DNA from: Chloroflexota bacterium | GTDB taxonomy: Bacteria; Chloroflexota; Dehalococcoidia; Lucifugimonadales; Lucifugimonadaceae | Reading direction: 5' to 3' | Length of the DNA: 64,000 nt | Assembly (NCBI GenBank): GCA_013204545.1 | Contig: JABMNN010000097.1 | Location: forward strand, 1 to 64,000 | Shown here: piece after piece, positions 25,687 through 33,916 of the stretch | Position numbering within the stretch: position 1 is the stretch's first letter | How the letters are laid out: every line of letters starts with the position of its first letter | Translations under genes and position numbers: made by a program | The notes under the pieces: model-generated | Database searches by the model: none | What the model was told of the DNA's origin: nothing | What the model saw: only the letters and a program-made list of their open reading frames with translations

Positions 25687-26622
25687 CTAAAAGCGCGACG
25701 AGCCACGACCTGTGTCAAAGTGCGTCTTTAGATCGGGGTTGGCGACGATGTAGTCCTTTGAATCCATCACCAAGTTTTCCTGAAGCTGAATCGTCATGCC
25801 GCCGTCAACAGCCAGAACGTGACCCGTGATAAACGATGCCTCGTTCGAACACAGAAATCCGACTGCATTCGCAATATCCTCAGGCTCACCCGTTCGACGA
25901 ACGGGATAGTGCAGTTCGAACAATCGGAATCCGGCATCGTTTCCGACCTCGTTCCACCCTTCGTTACCGCGCTCGGTCACGATGTGACCAGGAGCGATTG
26001 CATTCACCGTGATCCCTAGTGGTCCAAAGTCGATAGCCATCTGCTTCGTGAGACCAATCACTGCCGCTTTACCGGTGTTGTATATCAATGAACGGGGAGC
26101 CTGATGAAGCCCGTGAACCGACGCCATGTTCACTATTCGACCAACGTTTTGCGCTGGCGGATTGCCGTGTCGTCGACCAGCACCAGTCCAAGGCTTCTGT
26201 TCGAAGTTTGGATCGGTGCCCGATTCTTCCATGGCTGGAACGGCGCACTTGGCTCCCAAATATAGGGCTCCAACGAGCAAATCCATCCCGTTGTGCCAGT
26301 TCTCAGGTTCTACTTCTACCGCGCTACCAGCGTTGGCTGCTCCTGCGTAGGCGTTTTGAACGAGAAGATCGAGACGACCGAACGATGAAACGGCAGTTTC
26401 GACCATTTCTTCGGCAGTAGATTGCTTTGAGACGTCGCCAGCCATAAACTCGGCAATGCCTCCGGCCGCACGAATTTCCTTGACGGTGTTCGCCCCTGCG
26501 GATTCGTTCACGTCGACGATCAAAACGCTGCCGCCATCGGCTGCTATTCGTCGAGCGCACCCACCACCAATACCGAGCGCTCCACCAGTAACAATTGCGC
26601 CCCGACCGTCAAATCTGCCCAT
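25687..26622 (-). CDS. Short-chain dehydrogenase/reductase
   Basis: This is an NAD(P)-dependent SDR of 311 residues. The cofactor loop reads TGGALGIGGG, the adenine-site Asp is in DVNESAG and then GDVSK, and NAY occurs at the usual NAG position. The catalytic Ser is in NMASVHG and the Tyr-Lys pair in YNTGK. It ends with the usual FITGHVLAVDGG, plus a 33-residue tail. An extra loop of about 25 residues (EESGTDPNFEQKPWTGAG region) before the catalytic Ser is unusual for the classical length. The substrate is unknown. The ATG has a strong GAGGAGG site. It heads the minus-strand run that continues to leuS. Confidence 0.88.
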   Translation of the reverse strand: MGRFDGRGAIVTGGALGIGGGCARRIAADGGSVLIVDVNESAGANTVKEIRAAGGIAEFMAGDVSKQSTAEEMVETAVSSFGRLDLLVQNAYAGAANAGSAVEVEPENWHNGMDLLVGALYLGAKCAVPAMEESGTDPNFEQKPWTGAGRRHGNPPAQNVGRIVNMASVHGLHQAPRSLIYNTGKAAVIGLTKQMAIDFGPLGITVNAIAPGHIVTERGNEGWNEVGNDAGFRLFELHYPVRRTGEPEDIANAVGFLCSNEASFITGHVLAVDGGMTIQLQENLVMDSKDYIVANPDLKTHFDTGRGSSRF

Positions 26623-26671
26623 TAATTCCTCCTCTGTAGTTCGCCTGGAAGTGTGTCTACACCGATCGAGG

Positions 26672-26992
26672 TCATTGTTCCAGATTTGTAGCTACTTCGG
26701 AAGATTGGCGAGCACGGGCGATCTCACGATTCTCCAGAACTTCAACGATTGCGCTCGGGGCGTACTTGAATATTACGAATATGACTGCGAACTGCACCCA
26801 AAGCCCCGTAACGACTTGGGCCGCTGAGATCGCACCCATCAGCGAATAGTTCGGATCCCCGTCTGCATTACGCCACGCCTGTGAACTCAAGAACCAGCTT
26901 GACCCCATCTGTATCAAGATGCCAGGAATTCCGATCATCAGGAAAGTCAGAAAAGCCTTCCACGTGTACTGAGCGGCTCGCCGATACGACAT
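26672..26992 (-). CDS. Small membrane protein, function unknown
   Basis: The track ORF begins at 27049, but the ATG at 26992 (MSYRRAAQYTWKAF) has GAGG upstream and leads directly into the first hydrophobic segment, giving 106 residues. Two membrane spans are likely (about residues 10-30 and 52-75), followed by a charged C-terminal tail. No known domain was recognised. It lies 49 bases upstream of the SDR on the same strand and may share its message. Confidence 0.6.
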   Translation of the reverse strand: MSYRRAAQYTWKAFLTFLMIGIPGILIQMGSSWFLSSQAWRNADGDPNYSLMGAISAAQVVTGLWVQFAVIFVIFKYAPSAIVEVLENREIARARQSSEVATNLEQ

Positions 26993-27140
26993 TCTCAACC
27001 TCGCAATATTTAGCTGTGTAATAAATAGATCACATGAGAATGACCTCATCCAGATCGGAAGTCAAAACCATCGACCTGCGCCATTGGACGGCGTAATCTA
27101 CCTGAATTCGACTCTCTAGCCGATTCACAGGAGAAAATTC

Positions 27141-28733
27141 GTGGCATTCGATGTAATAATTCGTGGCGGAACAGTTGTTGATGGCACAGGCGCATCGCCA
27201 GTTCGTGCCGATGTCGGCATTACTGGCGATCGCATCACTACCGTTGGCAACATACCGATGTCGGCTAGCGAATCCACCAAAACTATCGACTCCACCGGCC
27301 TGCACATCTCGCCGGGATTCATAGATGTTCATTCTCACGCTGATGCTGCGCTCCTAAACGACGGTCAACACGCCAGCGGAATACGACAGGGAGTGACAAC
27401 CGAGATCATTTCTCCCGACGGACTCACTCTCGCCCCGCTTTCGGCTGAGAACTACAAGTTGTATCGCTGGTACCTATCGGGCATTCTTGGTTTTGCGCCT
27501 GAAGGTCTCGATATGTCTTCAATTGAGGCATCACGCAAGAACTATCACCTCAAAACCGCGTGCAATGTTGCGACGTTTGCCGGACATGGTCCCATCAGAC
27601 TCGAAGCCGCTGGCATGAACGATGTACCACTGACTGGCAAGACGCTTAAAACTGCCCAGAACTTATTAAGAGAGTCGTTCGAACAGGGTGCAGTCGGATT
27701 CGCCACTGGTCTTTCGTATTACCCACATAGTTGGTCGGACACCGACGAACTATGCGCCCTCATGGAAGTGGCAAAAGAGTTTGACCGACCAATGTCGATC
27801 CACCTGCGAAACCACCACAAAGAACGTGCCTTTGGCGATGGTGGAGTTCCTGAAGCAATAGAAGTCGCACGCCGTACAGGAACCAAACTCCACTTCGAGC
27901 ACTACCGAACGTTCCCCAAAACAGCAGGGCAACTAGATCGACTAATGGAGCCAATCGACAAGGCGCAGTCGGAAGGTGTCGATATCACTCTCGAAACGTA
28001 TCCGTACCCGGTCGGATCGTCGTTCCCGCAGGCATTCTTCCCCGGCTACTTCCACGAGGGGAGCCCCGAACATATGCTCAACATCCTCACTGATGAAGGT
28101 AAGCGCACTGAGCTCATCGCGCGAATGGGTGAAATTTCGTACACGTCTGTTAAAGGAAATGTTTGGACACACATCGGTGAAGGCGGAAACAAGAATTTCG
28201 AAGGTTGGCTGTTTGAAGACGTTGCTGAAGAGTGGGGCGTGAGCATCGAAGAGATGATGTGCCGAATGATGGTCGAGACATCGCTAGCCTGCGGAATGCG
28301 GGTCGCCCCTCCCGGTAATGTTCAAAAGTGGCGACAGGTAGAAGAAGACATCATGCAGTTGATGGCTCGACCCGACTACATGGTCGGATCAGACTCCATT
28401 CCAGTTGGTGGCATGCCGCATCCACGCGCCTACGGCTGCTTCGTCCGAATGGTCGGCCGACTACGTCGAAGGTACAACTACCCGCTCGAGCAAGTTGTAC
28501 AACGCATGACCCAGAACCCTGCCGAGCGATTCGGGCTTACAGACCGAGGGGTAATCAAAGAAGGAAAATTCGCCGATCTGGTTATATTCGACGAACAAAA
28601 GATAACCGACCGATCATCCTTCGAAGATCCCAAAGTGCATCCCGAAGGCATCCCATACGTGCTTATAAACGGCAGACTAGTCGTAGAAAACGAAGCTGTG
28701 ACCGGCGTGATGGCAGGCTACGCAATTCCGTAG
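27141..28733 (+). CDS. N-acyl-D-amino-acid deacylase/D-aminoacylase-family amidohydrolase
   Basis: This is a 530-residue amidohydrolase of the D-aminoacylase group. The N-terminal sheet carries FDVIIRGGTVVDGTG, and the HxH metal site is FIDVHSHAD. Further metal-site residues appear in SIHLRNHHKE and LHFEHYRT, and MVGSDSIPVGGMPHPRAYG is the family's strand-8 Asp region. The C-terminus ends with KEGKFADLVIFD. Classical D-aminoacylases use a Cys ligand in a VGNCG motif; here the same position reads EIISPDGLT, so the site differs and the substrate is probably not a simple N-acetyl-D-amino acid. The GTG start has AGGAG upstream. It diverges from the small membrane gene at 26992. Confidence 0.85.
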   Translation: MAFDVIIRGGTVVDGTGASPVRADVGITGDRITTVGNIPMSASESTKTIDSTGLHISPGFIDVHSHADAALLNDGQHASGIRQGVTTEIISPDGLTLAPLSAENYKLYRWYLSGILGFAPEGLDMSSIEASRKNYHLKTACNVATFAGHGPIRLEAAGMNDVPLTGKTLKTAQNLLRESFEQGAVGFATGLSYYPHSWSDTDELCALMEVAKEFDRPMSIHLRNHHKERAFGDGGVPEAIEVARRTGTKLHFEHYRTFPKTAGQLDRLMEPIDKAQSEGVDITLETYPYPVGSSFPQAFFPGYFHEGSPEHMLNILTDEGKRTELIARMGEISYTSVKGNVWTHIGEGGNKNFEGWLFEDVAEEWGVSIEEMMCRMMVETSLACGMRVAPPGNVQKWRQVEEDIMQLMARPDYMVGSDSIPVGGMPHPRAYGCFVRMVGRLRRRYNYPLEQVVQRMTQNPAERFGLTDRGVIKEGKFADLVIFDEQKITDRSSFEDPKVHPEGIPYVLINGRLVVENEAVTGVMAGYAIP

Positions 28734-28770
28734 CTATTAGCGAAACCACCCGCCCACACGAAACGCAAAC

Positions 28771-28799
28771 CTCGCGTAGGACTATCGTACCTACGCGAG
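28771..28799. terminator. Inverted repeat, possible terminator
   Basis: A 10 bp perfect stem (CTCGCGTAGG and CCTACGCGAG) closes a 9-base loop about 40 bases after the deacylase stop. No T-run follows on the plus strand, so it could be a weak or factor-dependent terminator, or an operator for the next gene. Confidence 0.5.
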
Positions 28800-28886
28800 T
28801 AACACTCATGTAATCGCACACTAAAGATCATAGTCAATAGGCAACCACCGTCCGGTATTGAGGAGACCGAGGCGGAGGAGATATTT

Positions 28887-29939
28887 TTGACTATGAACTT
28901 CTCGCGAACGAATTCCAAGATCCACGATAGAAGCGCAATCATTGGCACAGCCAATCCCGTTTCGAATCGATTCGCCGCCGCAATGTTGGCGACATTCGCA
29001 GCCCTGATCATTTCAGTATTTGGCTCTGCCCAATGGGCTAGCGCAGATTCTGGAACCACGTCTCCCGCCCCCGGTTCGGATCCAGTTCCAGGAGCACCAA
29101 CCGACGTCACGGCACACGCTGGCGATGAAGTCGCTGCAGTTTCGTGGCTTCCCGCCGCAAACAGTGTCAGTGCTTACGGTTATATTGTGACTTCCGACCC
29201 CGCGAACATCGCCGTCGAAGTGGGTGAGAACGAATTCCTCGTTCGTGTACCCGGGCTCGAGAACGGTGTCGAATACACCTTTACTGTCGTGGCATTCAAC
29301 GAGAACGGTCGCAGTGATCCGTCTGACGTTTCTAACGCAGTTACTCCATCTGCCAATGACAATCTCGATGATGACGAGTTACGACGCCTGCACAGGCATC
29401 TCCGTGAGAAGGCGGCTGAAGCACGGCAGCGATTCAAAGATGCCGAAAAGCGAGCCCTCGAAAACCTCGACACAACGAGAGACAGAGCTAAAACTCATCT
29501 CGATGAAGAGACCGACCGAGCTCATGAGTTCGTCGAGAAGACCCGAGAGATTGCCGACAGGCGAAATGAGCACGAGGCAAACAAAGCCCGCACCTGGTAT
29601 GACCATCTGCAAACACAGCTTGCTGAGAAGTTAGAACGAGCAATTGGAACTGAGCGCTACGAACAGCTACGAGAGCGCTCTACTAAAACGTTAGAGAAAG
29701 CCAGTAAAAAAGTCGACAATCGCCTTGAAAACTCTAAAGAGCAAACGGACGCAAGAGTCGACAAAGCTGAAGAAAAGGCAAGGGAACGCGTCGAGAAAGC
29801 AACTGAGCGAGCTGAAAACGTGATCGGCCGCACAGAAGAACGACTAACCGAACATGTTTCGGGCCTGCGTGATCGACTCCACGAGTTGCTACTGCGACTC
29901 CGAACGATCTGGGCAGAGCGCGCTAATGCCGCAATCTAA
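28887..29939 (+). CDS. Secreted fibronectin type III and coiled-coil protein
   Basis: The protein has a long signal region with the hydrophobic stretch FAAAMLATFAALIISVFG and likely cleavage after ASA, followed by a Pro-rich linker. A fibronectin type III domain covers about residues 67-153 (PGAPTDVTAHAGDEVAAVSW, GYIVTSDP, LENGVEYTFTVVAFNENGRSDPS). The last 190 residues are an extremely charged, Pro-free helix, rich in Glu, Arg and Lys with runs such as AEEKARERVEKATERAENV. It is probably a long coiled coil or single alpha helix. Architecture suggests an extracellular stalk or adhesin-like protein. The TTG start at 28887 has GGAGGAG six bases upstream. The ATG at 28893 is the alternative. I know no family with this exact layout. 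Confidence 0.78.
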   Translation: MTMNFSRTNSKIHDRSAIIGTANPVSNRFAAAMLATFAALIISVFGSAQWASADSGTTSPAPGSDPVPGAPTDVTAHAGDEVAAVSWLPAANSVSAYGYIVTSDPANIAVEVGENEFLVRVPGLENGVEYTFTVVAFNENGRSDPSDVSNAVTPSANDNLDDDELRRLHRHLREKAAEARQRFKDAEKRALENLDTTRDRAKTHLDEETDRAHEFVEKTREIADRRNEHEANKARTWYDHLQTQLAEKLERAIGTERYEQLRERSTKTLEKASKKVDNRLENSKEQTDARVDKAEEKARERVEKATERAENVIGRTEERLTEHVSGLRDRLHELLLRLRTIWAERANAAI

Positions 29940-30004
29940 ACCGGTAATTAGCCAATAGTTCGCAGATTTAAAGGCACGCGGCAGCCTCATGCCCCCATGC
30001 CCTG

Positions 30005-30030
30005 GGGCGGATGCCGATTGACATCCGCCC
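30005..30030 (+). terminator. Rho-independent terminator-like hairpin
   Basis: The stem GGGCGGATG pairs with CATCCGCCC around an 8-base loop and is followed by GTCTCTTTA, a weak T-rich tail. It lies 65 bases after the FnIII/coiled-coil gene. Confidence 0.7.
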
Positions 30031-30080
30031 GTCTCTTTAACTGCAATTTGATGTACGCAACCGCACCAATCGCCGTGTTG

Positions 30081-30233
30081 TTAGCGACTCCGAAAATCAG
30101 GAATATCGAGCGGTTCTCCATTTCGTTTTACGTTCTCTATTGAAATCGGAAAAATACTGCTCCATGTGACAGCGTCGTAGACGTCGATAGGAGGCTCGAT
30201 TTCATATTCAGCGAGCAGACGATTTTCACTGAC
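30081..30233 (-). pseudogene. C-terminal remnant of a Gfo/Idh/MocA-family oxidoreductase
   Basis: In the minus-strand frame ending with TAA at 30081, an open stretch of about 50 codons reads SENRLLAEYEIEPPIDVYDA, then VTWSSIFPISIENVKRNGEP and LDIPDFRSR. The PPIDVYDAVTWSSI and PDF elements match the usual C-terminus of Gfo/Idh/MocA dehydrogenases (IDVYDAAAWSAI..PLS..PDFTRG). A TGA precedes it at 30234-30236, and no recognisable body is found upstream before the VOC gene. It appears to be the tail of a gene otherwise deleted. A full-length Gfo/Idh gene of a different subgroup exists at 40293. Confidence 0.65.
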
Positions 30234-30292
30234 TCAATGGCCAAAATTGAGGTTGAGCACTGAGTTCTGACAGAACCTAAATAGGTCTACTG

Positions 30293-30306
30293 TGAACATA
30301 TGTTCA
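30293..30306. promoter_or_regulatory. Palindrome matching a Gram-positive-type LexA (SOS) box
   Basis: TGAACATATGTTCA is a perfect 14-base palindrome whose core fits the GAACRNRYGTTC pattern of LexA boxes described for Bacillus and for some Chloroflexota. A second palindrome, GTTCTGACAGAAC (30264-30276), lies about three helical turns away. No intact gene starts close by, because the neighbouring region holds a gene remnant. It could be a relic or a chance match. Confidence 0.4.
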
Positions 30307-30399
30307 GAATGGCATGCGCCGCGCGACGGCCCTCAGCAGAACAATCATTCCACCATTACCAACCTGATCCGATCTCGCAATAGACGCGCCTCTGGCACT

Positions 30400-30789
30400 T
30401 TACGCTCGGTGAATCAGTTCGATTCGAATATCACCAGGAGCCGCAACGAACGCAATCGATACACCACCGCCATTGTTAATCGGTCCCTCTTTTAGCACGG
30501 CACCGAGACCAACAAGTCGAGCAATATCGGAGTCCATGTCATCAGTGTCGAAGCCGAAGTGCTCGAGACCGTAGTGTGGGTCAGCATCAGCGGGGCCGAG
30601 GGTCTCGTCTGTTCGTTCAGACGAAATGTTGATCGCAAGACCACCTTCGGTCATGGTCGTGATGAACCGGTCGCCAACAGGTCGAACATTGTCCGACTTG
30701 ATCTCGACGTTAAACGCCTCAACGAACCAATCGGCGGTCTTCTTTGGGTCGCTGGACTTCAGGTGAATGTGATTTACGTTAAACGGCAT
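30400..30789 (-). CDS. VOC (glyoxalase fold) family protein
   Basis: This is a 129-residue member of the vicinal oxygen chelate superfamily. It has paired motifs HIHLKSSDPKKTADWFVEAF and HYGLEHFGFDTDDMDSDIAR, with a final IRIELIHRA strand that supplies the last Glu ligand. The pattern resembles uncharacterised lyase- or dioxygenase-like VOC proteins. The ATG has aggatagag upstream. It is monocistronic and its substrate is unknown. It is only distantly similar to the VOC protein at 4690. Confidence 0.82.
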   Translation of the reverse strand: MPFNVNHIHLKSSDPKKTADWFVEAFNVEIKSDNVRPVGDRFITTMTEGGLAINISSERTDETLGPADADPHYGLEHFGFDTDDMDSDIARLVGLGAVLKEGPINNGGGVSIAFVAAPGDIRIELIHRA

Positions 30790-30999
30790 ACTATTTCTCT
30801 ATCCTGAGATACGTGGAAGTTACTAGCGAATCAAATAATGGAAAATCGCATGCCGAGGCTACGTTCAAAGAACTCGTCCGTCAATCGAATAATGAAAATA
30901 ATCGAATGATGTCGTAAATACTCTTTGAGGATCAGAATAATTGGTGCAGCTATACTTCGACCAATAATGCCCTTCTAGCACTCGGAGACTCGATAGCCA

Positions 31000-31458
31000 T
31001 TGCCATTAATTGCTGCACGTCCGATTCGGCAGACCGACTCAAATAACGTTCGTTCCCTTGATTCGCGCATTCAAGGGGCCGATCGATCCACCACGTGGGA
31101 CACCTACGTTAAGCGGCTGCTAGCGATTATCTAACTCGACTGGCTGCAATACCCGCCGTGGGGCTGTTACGTTGCTGAAGACGAATCGGGGCTAGTTGGA
31201 TTCCTTCTTTCTGAACGACAGACCGAGGCTTACGGACTCCCACCTGGTGCGCGAATCGTAGCTATGGCTGTCGAGCCTTCAAAAAGACGCATCGGGATCG
31301 GAAAATTGCTTTTGAACGAACTAGAAAAACAGGCTCAAAGTGACGGCATTAAGCAGATATATTCAGTTCTATTGGCTGAAGATGATCGAGATGCTCTATT
31401 CCTAGAATCTGCCGGGTTCAGTCCGTCGCATATTAAGGTCTACGTCAAACACATTTAG
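31000..31458 (+). pseudogene. GNAT acetyltransferase interrupted by in-frame TAA
   Basis: The track shows only the last 64 residues. The same frame is open back to a TTG at 31000 (GGAG 12 bases upstream) apart from one TAA at 31132-31134. The rebuilt protein begins PLIAARPIRQTDSNNVRSLD and includes WDTYVKRLLAII, the stop, then LDWLQYPPWGCYVAEDE, GLVGFLLSERQTEAYGLP, ARIVAMAVEPSKRRIGIGKL and FLESAGFSPS. The acetyl-CoA loop RRIGIG and the surrounding strands are those of a GNAT N-acetyltransferase, and the sequence on both sides of the stop is well formed. About 152 residues without the stop. This is a second acetyltransferase damaged by a lone TAA, after the ypeA-like gene. Confidence 0.85.
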
Positions 31459-31531
31459 CCGCCTAACTATTTCGATAGAGCGACGCAACCTAGCGTGGAC
31501 GTTAACGGTCATTCACAAAACGATATGCCCA

Positions 31532-32350
31532 TCACATCACGGCCAGTAGTTGTCTGTGTATTTCTGGCCAACCGATCACGACCGCTGGAAGTTCTTCGTC
31601 CTTCGACCAGTCGATAGGTTCTCCGGTATCGTCCGTAACTAGCACTCCGAGCTCACTGGCGATCAAAGCGCCTGCAGCAAAGTGCATCGGCTCAATCCCG
31701 TAGAACACTGCTGCCGGCAATCGCCCTAGGCAGACCAACGCAATCGGATACGCCGCAGATGCAAATGTGTTGATCTGGCTGGTGGAGGGAATCCATTCCA
31801 GCCCGCTCGCCAACTTTCGTCGCCATTCCTCAGGTCCATCAACCTCCAAGCCCACAGTTGATTCAGAAAGCTTTTCTCTCGGTGAAGACGAAGTAAATGG
31901 CTTTCCATTTCTAATGACTCCGCCGCCTTTAATCGCGGAAAGTCGTTCACCTAACGAAGGAAGCGAAAGTGAGGCAACGATCAGATCGCCACTACGTCGA
32001 AGGGCGATATTTACGCCCCAGTGATCCATACCTGTGCTGAACGGGACAGTTCCACAAAGTGGATCAACCAACCACGTCAGCGAATCGTCATCCGAAAGAT
32101 CTGTTTTACTCTCCTCAGAAAGTATTCGCCCCGGCGCACCCGCAACTCTGAGGGCCTCGGTTATAGCCTTATCGCTGGCAAGGTCGGCGTCTGTCACAAG
32201 CGCATTTGGCGATTTATAGAACGAATCAAGTGCCTGAGAAGTGTCAGGTCTGAATCTCACAAGTAAAACATCGCTAGCGGCCGCGGCTGCACTGTCAGCA
32301 GATCTAAGAATCTGCTGAAGATCAAGATCACTTTGATTTTGGCTATTCAA
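31532..32350 (-). CDS. Inositol monophosphatase-like protein with altered metal ligands
   Basis: The 272-residue protein has the inositol monophosphatase/FBPase-like fold. LVTDADLASDKAI, the SEES pair and WLVDPLCGTVPFSTGMD align with the three family motifs. In active enzymes the second motif is DPxDGT; here the second Asp is Cys (codon at 32054-32056). The C-terminal W-D-x-A-A-G motif reads PMHFAAG, so its metal Asp is His. The Glu of SEES and the first Asp remain. It may be a pseudoenzyme or use a different metal. The TTG start has no strong ribosome binding site. It lies downstream of the secernin-like gene on the same strand. Confidence 0.8.
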   Translation of the reverse strand: MNSQNQSDLDLQQILRSADSAAAAASDVLLVRFRPDTSQALDSFYKSPNALVTDADLASDKAITEALRVAGAPGRILSEESKTDLSDDDSLTWLVDPLCGTVPFSTGMDHWGVNIALRRSGDLIVASLSLPSLGERLSAIKGGGVIRNGKPFTSSSPREKLSESTVGLEVDGPEEWRRKLASGLEWIPSTSQINTFASAAYPIALVCLGRLPAAVFYGIEPMHFAAGALIASELGVLVTDDTGEPIDWSKDEELPAVVIGWPEIHRQLLAVM

Positions 32351-32375
32351 CTAATGCAGTCCATGTTTTCTGCGG

Positions 32376-33716
32376 TTACCTGACTGAAGTGGATGCAGGA
32401 ACGATAGATTTTACTTTCGAAATCACGCGGAGGGCGTTCTCGGCCATGTAGTTCGTTAGCAAATCAGATGCAACGGCACTATCACCGTTTCCAATGATAT
32501 TACGAGCTCTTTCAGCGATATCGTAAGCCGATTCAAATAGCTCGTTCTGCAGCATACCCAGTTCCGATCTGATCTCCGACCGAACCTCAGCACCCGCCTG
32601 CAATCCGTGGTGTGTGAGTCGGTAAAAATCCCACCATGGGCTATCACTGCTCTCCGACTCACCACCGATTCCGAGTGAGATTGGCAGTTCGCCTTCGATG
32701 AAATTCGGCAAGAACACCGTCATACACGGCGAATAAAGACCGGTCCAGTAAACAGGTAATCGTTCGTCGGTCGCACACAGGTCAGCGACAAGGCTGGCAG
32801 TCGACGCACCCATAGAATCGCCCGTAGTACGGTGTAAACAGATCGAAACATTGCCAGCAACATCGACAACCTGAGTCTCGTTCGGATTTACTCCGTCGGA
32901 GTGATCGGTTAGCACCTGCATCATTGAACGAACGTCCAGCTTTCCAGCACCGTTACTCATCATCGCGTCAGAGCGGCACTGTCTTGCCAGTCCACTCGAC
33001 GAATTCGCAGGATCGGCAAACGCGTTATTAAATGCAAAACTCTCACCAAAACCCATCTCAAACAAGCCTAATCGAGTCGCCTGTGATTTCGCACCGGGCG
33101 AGACGTGATCGGCGTCTTTACCAATTTGACCAACATTGGAGATCGACGTAACACTGTCGACCTGCTTTACCGCCCAATCATGCCCAACACACTCAACCAC
33201 ATACGCCGAGATTGGATCGGCGATCAGGAATATGTTGTCGTAAGTACGCACTCCGGCATTATTAGCAAATTTGCCCTGTCCAAATTCAGATACAAGGCCG
33301 GTAATAACGTCGACTGCCTTTTCGGCCGATTTCGACCGCTCTAGCCCTAATCGAAGAATTTCCATTCCGATCAATTTGGGTTCACTTACTTCTGGCAATA
33401 ACGATGGCAACGCCTCATTGCCGATTACGACTTGATGCTCGTTGAACCCATGTTCGTATCCAGCACACCAGTACGGCTTCGATCCAATGTGTCGGTACGT
33501 GTGATTGATCTGCGGCACATCGACAAATTGAGTTCCAGAAAATCCGACAGAATGTCCAGATGCGGGAATCTGGACCAGAGGCTGTGCTTCGTTGTGAGGT
33601 CGATCGCTGTTCTTTGCGAATACGGTGTTTCTGCTTCTCGTGGAACCGCCTAAAGCGACCATCGTGTCGCACGATTCATCCCAAAGTACGCTGCACGGTG
33701 CTTCCTTCGTTCGCAT
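32376..33716 (-). CDS. Secernin/peptidase C69-family hydrolase
   Basis: This is an Ntn-hydrolase-fold protein of the C69/secernin group, cysteine amidohydrolases that cleave dipeptides or acyl-amino acids. The probable nucleophile is Cys16 in DESCDTMVALG, followed by the family pattern NTVFAKNSDRPHNEAQ. Later motifs VIGNEALPSLLP and NNAGVRTYDNIFLIADP fit. I choose the ATG at 33716 (446 residues) because GGAGGG lies upstream; the track start adds 20 residues that encode that site. C69 enzymes are often made with a short propeptide cleaved before the Cys. The substrate is unknown. Confidence 0.8.
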   Translation of the reverse strand: MRTKEAPCSVLWDESCDTMVALGGSTRSRNTVFAKNSDRPHNEAQPLVQIPASGHSVGFSGTQFVDVPQINHTYRHIGSKPYWCAGYEHGFNEHQVVIGNEALPSLLPEVSEPKLIGMEILRLGLERSKSAEKAVDVITGLVSEFGQGKFANNAGVRTYDNIFLIADPISAYVVECVGHDWAVKQVDSVTSISNVGQIGKDADHVSPGAKSQATRLGLFEMGFGESFAFNNAFADPANSSSGLARQCRSDAMMSNGAGKLDVRSMMQVLTDHSDGVNPNETQVVDVAGNVSICLHRTTGDSMGASTASLVADLCATDERLPVYWTGLYSPCMTVFLPNFIEGELPISLGIGGESESSDSPWWDFYRLTHHGLQAGAEVRSEIRSELGMLQNELFESAYDIAERARNIIGNGDSAVASDLLTNYMAENALRVISKVKSIVPASTSVR

Positions 33717-33916
33717 ATTAAAGTTATTCCCTCCTGGCAAGCGTGGCATCAGGTTCTCATTTTCGTAATACCTCATTTTTCACAGGTTCTACTCAGCGGA
33801 ATCTTACATGCCCTCTTCACGAAGAATCACTGCTTTCACACAAATTGGTGGCTATCTTGAACCTATCGATTCAAACGTCGATGATCAGATGATGAATCAG
33901 CACATAGGACACCCCG

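Noticed and set aside
29987-30121. Small minus-strand ORF starting MENRSIFLIFGVANNTAIG, 44 residues with one hydrophobic stretch
   Set aside because: It overlaps the Gfo/Idh remnant in another frame and runs through a terminator hairpin; the remnant explains the sequence better.
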